Assembly (NCBI GenBank): GCA_021234155.1
Contig: JAJEKV010000004.1
Span: forward strand, 9,238,109-9,302,108
Direction of reading: 5' to 3'
Origin: Isoetes taiwanensis
Lineage: Eukaryota > Streptophyta > Lycopodiopsida > Isoetales > Isoetaceae
DNA length: 64,000 nt
A program made the translations under genes and the position numbers. Of this stretch, positions 57,887-64,000 are shown one piece after another (the first letter of the stretch is position 1; each line of letters starts with the position of its first letter). The notes under the pieces are model-generated. The model was not told the DNA's origin and did not search any database. It was given only the letters and a program-made list of their open reading frames with translations.

Positions 57887-59117
57887 TCAAAAGGGCTCCT
57901 TCTTAATATACTGAGCTAGCCTCATATCTTTGGGCATACAAGTTACTCTCTTGGCGTGCTGAGCACACGCAACAGAGTCTTCGAAGTGGTGTACGATGTG
58001 CTGCTCCGACGCCTCCTGCAATGCAAGCAGCATGTCGTCCGTGACTCGTTTAGTGGGGTCGTACTCCTGTAAAATTTCCCGCGTAAGACGTGCAAAGGAG
58101 GCTCTGGGGATGAGGAAGCCATAGCTCTGTTGGAAGTGCTTAATTTCTTGGGCCGCCTTCGCGAATTTTGAGTCCGCCCGCCTCTTCATCGACTTCTTCG
58201 GAGGGGTTGGCGGTTCCGGTGGTGGCTTCAACGTGTTTTTCTTCGTCGGCCGACCTCCCTCGATGATCCTCACCCTGTGTTCTTCATAATATTTGGAATA
58301 GTCTTCGTACATTTTCATGTACGAAGTGTACTCCTTCAATTCCTTCCGGTACTTCAAGTCCTGTTTCAACACATACGACTCCCTTTGCGGCCTCGGTTTC
58401 TTGGTGTTATCGCTGGGGTGCTTCGGTGACGGCCACCTAGGGTAGGGCGGTGCATTGGCCACATAGTCTTCGACTTCCGGTGCTGGGTTTGAGGGTCCCG
58501 AACCCTCCGCCAGGTCAGGTCTTCTCGCTTCCTCCTGTGATTCGGAGTCGGACGAAGATGGGGGCTTCTCAGGATCCGGCTCCTGTATGGTCACTCCTAT
58601 GGCCGGCGTCTTCTTCTTCTTTGGTTTCTTCGCCGGCTCCTCCGGGTTCTTGCCTTTCTCTGCTCTTACCCTCTCCCGCTCCTCTTTGCGCTTCCTCCTT
58701 TCTTCCCTTTTCTGTTTCTTCTCCTCCCTCCTCTTTTCGCGCTCTTCTTTTTTCCTTGCGAAGCTCGCCTTTGATTTCTTGGTGGCCTTCCTCTCTTTTC
58801 CTCGCCGGCTTCTCGGTTACAGTTGCGGTTGCGGTTTGCAGTTGCAGTTGCAGTTGCAGTTGCGGTTACGGTTCTTCGTCATCCCCAAAGATCTCCCTCT
58901 CCAGCTCCCTTCTCAATTCCTCCGCCGTGTCCATCTCCCAGTCAACCCGCTCCGATACCTGTTCTTGCTCTTCGGGGTTAGGGTTAGGTGGTTCTACAGG
59001 TGCCTCCTCTTCTCACGATGCGGTTGCCTTGTGCGGCCTTACAGCCGGACGGCCCGCTCTGGCTCACATAACCGGTGGCATAACCTTTGCGTCGCGGTTT
59101 GTTTTGTCCAGTGCCAT
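57887..59117 (-). pseudogene. Divergent histone H3-like gene of the nested gypsy element
   Basis: The open C-terminal part runs from about 58820 down to the stop at 57887-57889. It begins with a Lys/Glu/Arg-rich coiled-coil-like tail (KKSKASFARKKEE, EEKKQKREERRKRKEERE), then an acidic/Pro-rich region, a Tyr/Lys helix (KEYTSYMKMYEDYSKYYEEH) and PPPEPPTPPKK. Last is an H3 fold: KAAQEIKHFQQSYGFLIPRA, SFARLTREILQEYDPTKRVT, DDMLLALQEASEQHIVHHFE, DSVACAQHAKRVTCMPKDMR, LAQYIKKEPF. It keeps the spacing of canonical H3 (REIRKYQKSTELLI..., [26 protein letters not shown]) but is far more diverged, recalling CenH3-like variants. Upstream, an acidic piece (SERVDWEMDTAEELRRELER) and ATG at 59117 (MALDKTNRDAK) lie in other frames, so the 5' part is broken. 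Plus-strand ORFs at 58450-59154 are shadows. Confidence 0.82.
58815..58875. repeat. Hexamer repeat GTTGC(A/G)
   Basis: About nine copies of (GTTGCA/GTTGCG) with one irregularity. It lies where the H3-like frame breaks and may be the cause of the frameshift by slippage. Confidence 0.85.
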
Positions 59118-59332
59118 GCTTTTTGTTTGTGAAGTTTCGAAGCTCGGGCGCTGAAGATCGCCCCTCTTGGGCGAGCTGTTCTCCGGGAATGGTGGGGATA
59201 GAATAGAAACCCTAATTGCCTATTTATAGGGAGGTGGGATTTAGGGTTGGGACCTGCAATTCGGGGGAAAAGAAAACTAGGACATTAGCGAAGTTATGAG
59301 AGGTTCATTTGGGGTTTATTATACCATAAACA

Positions 59333-59625
59333 TCCACCACTCACACAATGCGCCGGGACCAAATTGGATTGCAATTCGAACAAGCCGGGGCGCACTCTGT
59401 GAGGGGTCAACTGTTTTTGAGGCTATTTTACAATTTACAGGGGTTTGTTTAGTGTTATAAAATACAAATCTGGCTAGGACTAAGGGGATAACCCAAACTA
59501 CGCTATTGGTTTAATTAATTTATACACCTAATTAGGTCAAAGGGAGTCAACCACTCACACAGTGCGCCAGGGTCGGTTCGGATTGCAAACCGAATGAGCC
59601 TGGGCGCACTCTGTGAGGGGTGGCC
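59333..59625. repeat. Two more hairpin repeats upstream of H3-like gene
   Basis: Copies at about 59333-59411 and 59547-59625, 214 bp apart, with the same arms as the 57.3-57.8 kb set (CACTCACACA(G/A)TGCGCC and GGCGCACTCTGTGAGGGGT). The inner part of the second reads CGGTTCGGATTGCAAACCGAA. They lie between the primer site and the ATG, so in the leader of the genomic RNA. Confidence 0.85.
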
Positions 59626-59822
59626 TGCTTTTAGACATTTTAGGTTGGGTTGAAGCTACAATCCACTAGCAACCTAGCATGGAGCTATGTTCTACACTAG
59701 TATTGGAAAAAAATTTCCCAATTTTTCGAGTTCTTGCTTGGGTGGCTGTACCCCAAGGCTTGAATCTATTGTTAGTCCTAAGGGAGAAATGGCCAGTGCT
59801 CGATCTTGGCTGCCAAGATCAT

Positions 59823-59834
59823 GCTCTGATACCA
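59823..59834 (-). promoter_or_regulatory. Primer binding site of nested gypsy element, initiator tRNA-Met
   Basis: Minus strand TGGTATCAGAGC, one base from the inner end of the 5' LTR (GGGGACGTCACA, then G). It fixes element orientation. Confidence 0.93.
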
Positions 59835-59835
59835 C

Positions 59836-61426
59836 TGTGACGTCCCCTACTCCTTATACGATGCCCGCATCGTATTCGAAGGAGGAGCATTTTCCCCTCG
59901 GGTACCGGCAGGGCCATCCACCTGACTCTACTCCCACAGGGATGAGCCAGCAAGGGAAGAGTGGATGTGTCATTCACCCGTCTTCCTTCGGGTCGACCTA
60001 TCTGCGGAAGCGTGAACAAACAAACGTGAGCACAACTAACAATATACAAATACAATCACCATAGAGATAGCAATATCACAGAGATAACCATACCTTCATA
60101 ACAACAATAACAAGGGGAGATCCTACCCAGGGATCAGACTCAAGGGGGGTGACTGACGGCTAGGCCTCCAGAGTTCGTTGTAGACAGAATTCATGGCAAT
60201 GGATTTGGCTGGCATAGAACATGGCTTAGGGTAGTCCACTCCATCCGCCCCTCCCGTGCACACTTTGCAGAGTAGGCTGAAAAGTGTTGGGACTTGGCAG
60301 AACTGCGGGTGAATAGCCAGAGGGGCTACTACTGCTGGGTTGCATCTCCCCAGCCCCGATGAGGCAGGAAGAGAGTTGCATCTCCTCCAGAGGCATCCAT
60401 GCTCATCACAGGCGGCTAGAGGGCCACTGCCCTTATTCGACTTGAACTCATTGGAAGGTCATATCCACCACCCCACGAGTGTCGAGCTCATGCCTTGCCC
60501 ACACGCAGTGACAAGCCATTAAGCCTAGCCCACGGAGACCCCCGATAGGCCTTACTACCAGAGGGGTCAGTCCGTGATGAGACAAGTTCCTCCTTATCAA
60601 CCGGCCTAGCCCCTTCACCCACAACAAAGCGGGGCTCCCTGCACGGGCCGCATGTAACAGGGAACTAAGGTGCTATGCTAGGAACATCTACTACACAGCT
60701 TTGGGTCTCTACCCCCCCTTTCCCCATACATGGAGATCACAGAGTGAAATACATCCATCATCATCTAACTGAAATAGAAAATAACATCTAAACTAACTAA
60801 CTACATAACAGAGTTAGGTTCCTTTGTTAGAGCTTCAGATTTCGGGATCTATAAGGCCTCTAGAGATGATCTAACATGCTAAACCGGCATATTGCCATGC
60901 CCAAAGATGGTTTTGCACAACAGAATGACTAGATACCTGCTCCTCGACTCGCTCCCCGATCCTTGGAAGGCGCCCATACCCCGATCTTGTGAACGATGGC
61001 TGCTACTCAATAATGTTGTGCAAACCGCTTTCCAGAGCCTAGCACAATTAATTGGGGTCCTACCTTGGCCGAAATGGCCCAAGAGAACCCTAAATGCGAA
61101 AATGGGAAGGAACTCTAGAAAAACCCTAAATGGTCAAAACGAAAAGAGAGCTAGGGTCTAGGGTTTTAGCCCTTATATAGAACCCTTAGGGTTAGGTTAG
61201 ACATTGGCCAAATGGGATTTAGCCAATTGGCAATGGGGTCCATGGGGTTATTTATTGTGTATGTTTATTTAACATGCATAACATTCGATGTTGCCCCCTA
61301 GGTGCAACTCTTGCTCCCTAGGTGCAACCTTATATCGCTCGCGAAAGTACATGTCATCCGTGATTATGTACGGGTGACGGGCAAAGATAATATAATGGAT
61401 TGGAAGCGATATTATGCTGGAACGCC
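59836..61426 (-). repeat. 5' LTR of nested gypsy element
   Basis: About 1,591 bp, nearly identical to 48043-49636. Its outer end reads GGAACGCCATTAATC rather than GGAACGTCACA, so the last five or so bases are lost or mutated. Short ORFs inside are not genes. Confidence 0.93.
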
Positions 61427-61755
61427 ATTAATCAAGACCGGAGGAGGAGCCAAGCTTGGCTATGCTTAAGAGCAAAGCAAAGAGCTCGTGCCGGCGACGA
61501 GGTGCTGATCGCACGGCCGGTGTTGGAATCACCCGCGGGAGTTGGGGCCACGCCCGCTGGGTTCGCTGGGCTTAACCCGCAGGTAATAAACGCGACCGCC
61601 ATCGCACCGGGCTAACCCCTGCTTAACCCGGGTAGGTAGTGCCACGCAGACGCCACGTCAAGATGGCGGGTTCGCCTGGGCGAATCCCACGGGTTCGCCT
61701 GGGCGAATTTTCGAGGTTCGCTTGGGCGAACCCGGCTGGCTCCTGGACTTAATTT
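61427..61755. mobile_element. Right half of the palindromic-motif insert
   Basis: GC-rich, with three tandem palindromes GGTTCGC(C/T)TGGGCGAA at about 61669-61686, 61691-61708 and 61715-61731, and GGGCTTAACCCG-type motifs. These parallel the 47041-47300 segment. Gag coding resumes just after, at about 61755. Confidence 0.5.
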
Positions 61756-62858
61756 CGGGAGCCGATCGAAGCACCGAGAAGCAGGTGCAAGTTCAAAAAG
61801 TTTACAAAAGCCTTTAAGTCGCATTACGTGCCTCATGCGCACAAATGCCAACAGATTCAAACTTTTTACCGGTTGGAGCAAAAGGGCATGTCAGTTCAGG
61901 CCTACACAGATGAATTCATGCGCCTGAGGCTATATGTACCGGGTATGAATGAAAAAAGGGCGGTGGAGGGTTATATTGAAGGATTGGCCCCATCAATTAA
62001 ACGAATGGTTAAGGCCATAGACCCCAAGTCGGTTGCAGAGGCTGAGGCCAAGGCATTGAGCCTTGAAGAGGACACGCCGCGAAGCCAGTACCAACGTCCA
62101 GCATCTTACTCCCAGCCACGTCCATACACACCTTATAAGGGCCGTTCGCCGAGTCCGGGACCCTCTCAACAGAACTCTAACAGCCGCCAGGAAAGGAAAG
62201 TCTCCTTCAGCGTGCCCGATAAATCGAACAATGTCGGTAAGGAAGTTCGGAACCTCTTACAGTCCATCCCCAAAGAGGCCCGAGAGCAGCTCCGCCGAGA
62301 TAAGGCATGCTACAGGTGTATGCGGCCCAGGCACTTCATGCAGAATTGTCCTTATGTCACGCAGAATTCCCAGCTGGCCATGGCCAACCTCGATTGGGAT
62401 GATCTCGAGTCCACACCACCTATCGAGGAGGAGGCTCCCGAGTACATTCACGGTGAGTCCCATATCCTTGCAGCCATTGAAACTGGCAATGCTGAAAGTC
62501 AGCCTACCGTTATCTCCACCATAGGTCAAGTAGACAGCAAACCTTTCATAATTCTGATGGATACGGGTAGTACATATAATTTTGCTTCTCCTAGAATGGC
62601 CAGGTATTGCAGCTTGAAACTTTGAGGTCCCGACCGAAGCCTGTCACTTTAGCCAGTGGTAAGATCAGACACACTCATGGCCGTCGCATTAACCTTAAGA
62701 TGCAGTTGCCAGGTGCATCAGTTGCCTTGGGTGCCGAGATAATGGATATTGGCAAATATGATCTTATTGTTGGTATGGAATTCTTGGCGTCTGCAAAAGC
62801 CAATATAGACTGTGAGAAACGGGAAGTTACCTTCAACGCCGCTAATGAGCCCGCGTGA
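61756..62858 (+). pseudogene. Gag C-terminal part and protease (outer gypsy)
   Basis: Capsid end: FKKFTKAFKSHYVPHAHK after a stop, then FYRLEQKGMSVQAYTDEFMR and LRLYVPGMNEKRAVEGYIEG, the conserved retrotransposon gag region. A Ser/Pro-rich linker follows, then the CCHC knuckle CYRCMRPRHFMQNC (about 62310-62355; Gly of the usual GH replaced by Arg). Protease active site ILMDTGSTYNFASPRMA at about 62555-62600. A shift at about 62610-62625 leads into LPGASVALGAEIMDIGKYDL (62700 on). Confidence 0.88.
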
Positions 62859-64000
62859 CTATAAAAGGTGATCCATTCAACCCTATTATGCAGTCTATAT
62901 CCATCAGGCAGTTAGAAAAAGCTATACACAAGGATAAGCTCCTCTGCATCATTAGACTTGCCTCCATTGAGTCAGATGCTAAGCAGAAGCAAGTAGTTGA
63001 TACCTTGCCAGAGGGGATTGCTAACCTTCTCCGAGAATTCATCGATCTTTTTCCAGATGAGATCCAGAAGCTTCCTCCTTTTAGAGGGGTAGAATGTGAG
63101 ATAGCTTTAGAACCAGGTACTAAGCCTACCAGCAAGGCCCCGTACCGTATGAGTCCCCCAGAGTTGGCAGAGCTTAAGAAGCAACTTCAGGAATTACTAA
63201 ACCTAGGTTTCATTGGCGCTCCTATCCTTTTTTGTTAAGAAAAAGGATGGCTCCTTGAGGATGTGTATTGATTATAGGCAGCTCAATAAGCACATACCAT
63301 CAAGAATCGCTACGCTTTGCCTAGGGCAGATGATCTAATGGACCAGTTGCAAGGGGCCAAATATTTCTCAAAGATTGATTTACGCTCCGGATATCATCAA
63401 ATAAGGATTAAGGAGGAGGACATCCATAAATCTGCTTTTCGCACTAGATATGGGCATTATGAGTTTACCGTTATGCCTTTTGGATTAACTAATGCCTCCG
63501 CGACTTTTATGCGGTTAATGAATGATGTCTTCCGCCAATACTTGGATGACTTTGTTGTTATTTTCTTTGATGACATTCTCATCTATAGTAAAACTCTAGA
63601 GGAGCATGAGGCTCATCTTCGCTTGGCCCTACAAAAGCTAAGACGTCATCAGCTCTTTGCCAAGTTCTCTAAATGCAAGTTTGCCACTCCCAAGGTGGAT
63701 TATTTGGGACATATCATTTCAGCAGAGGGAATTGCTACAGATCCATCAAAGATAGAGGCAGTAAGGAATTGGCCTATTCCAGGTAATGTTTCAGAAGTCC
63801 GAAGTTTTTTAGGACTAGCAGGATATTATCGGAAATTTGTTAAGGATTTTGCAAAGATTGCCGCACCTCTTACTGATCTCACAAAGCAGGAGAAGGTGAA
63901 GGATTGGATTGAACATTGGAAAGCAAAAGTTCAGATAGGCTTTCAGAAGCTTAGGGATGCTTTAACGTCAGCACCAGTCCTCACATTGCCCGATCCTAAA
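62855..64000 (+). pseudogene. Reverse transcriptase (outer gypsy), partial at window edge
   Basis: Start of pol: LREFIDLFPDEIQKLPPFRG and CEIALEPGTKPTSKAPYRMS, then a one-base shift at about 63225-63240 and another near 63300. After that it reads [60 protein letters not shown], the catalytic [14 protein letters not shown], and [20 protein letters not shown] to the edge. It is closely similar to the RT of the nested element, so both belong to one lineage. RNase H, integrase and 3' LTR lie beyond the window. Confidence 0.92.

Larger units (their letters stand above)
48043..61426 (-). mobile_element. Second Ty3/gypsy chromovirus with H3-like gene, nested, minus strand
   Basis: LTRs at 59836-61426 (5') and 48043-49636 (3') in minus-strand sense, iMet primer site next to the right LTR, polypurine tract next to the left LTR. 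Going down in coordinates: H3-like gene, uncharacterised ORFs, gag, protease, RT, RNase H, integrase with chromodomain. About 13.4 kb. Domains carry several stops and shifts. The right LTR lacks its last bases (expected TCACA after GGAACG), so no target duplication can be checked. Confidence 0.9.

Noticed and set aside
58970-58995. Telomere-like GGGTTAGGGTTAGG
   Set aside because: Only two units, and on the minus strand it lies in an acidic/Pro coding region; no interstitial telomere.
58450-59154. Two long plus-strand ORFs (Ser/Leu/Phe-rich)
   Set aside because: They are the reverse complement of the Lys/Glu/Pro-rich H3-like gene; composition explains the open frames.

Overview
The window is nuclear DNA of a land plant with a large, repeat-rich genome. 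Three intron-rich plant genes are readable end to end: a plastid photosystem II assembly factor (HCF244), a Golgi PMT-type putative methyltransferase (PMT10/11/12 type) and the mRNA-decay subunit LSM1. Their GT-AG introns, plant LTR retrotransposons with initiator-tRNA-Met primer sites, and a DUF7869-like relic fit a plant. The relic makes me lean towards a non-seed vascular plant or bryophyte, but the sequence does not fix the clade.

Layout. 0-8 kb: decayed transposon relics, old LTR pieces, perfect palindromes and a ~1.5 kb foldback. 8.8-11.8 kb: HCF244 (+, 8 exons). 12.5-12.8 kb: a miniature LTR retrotransposon (TRIM). 13-24 kb: simple repeats, a LINE relic, an integrase relic, a truncated ABCC transporter (-), LTR relics. 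24.1-29.0 kb: PMT gene (+, 9 exons). 30.0-31.2 kb: LSM1 (-, 5 exons). 32.7-33.5 kb: an unrecognised open frame (+).

From 33.9 kb to the window end everything is nested retrotransposons. The outer one is a + strand Ty3/gypsy element: 5' LTR 33892-35469, iMet primer site at 35471, pol running off the window at RT. Between primer site and gag, where such elements normally carry only a leader, it has several genes that read as histones: a near-canonical histone H3 domain on a long Q/D-rich N-terminal region (36167-43834, split by a Copia insertion), an H2A-like ORF (44100-44438), a long ORF with a weaker histone-fold-like C-terminal part (44404-45453) and an H2B-like ORF (45679-46141). Gag follows at 46.5 kb. 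A second, related gypsy element is inserted in gag on the - strand (LTRs 48043-49636 and 59836-61426, iMet primer site, chromodomain integrase). It carries its own, much more divergent H3-like gene in the same place (57887-59117), flanked by ~205-214 bp-spaced copies of a large hairpin. The outer element resumes at ~61.75 kb with gag, protease and RT.

The headline is therefore a family of long-LTR (about 1.6 kb, ends TGTGACG...CGTCACA) Ty3/gypsy retrotransposons that appear to encode core-histone-like proteins upstream of gag, seen in two independent copies. All copies here carry frameshifts or stops, so they are relics or non-autonomous copies. Which proteins are expressed, and what they do, is inference.
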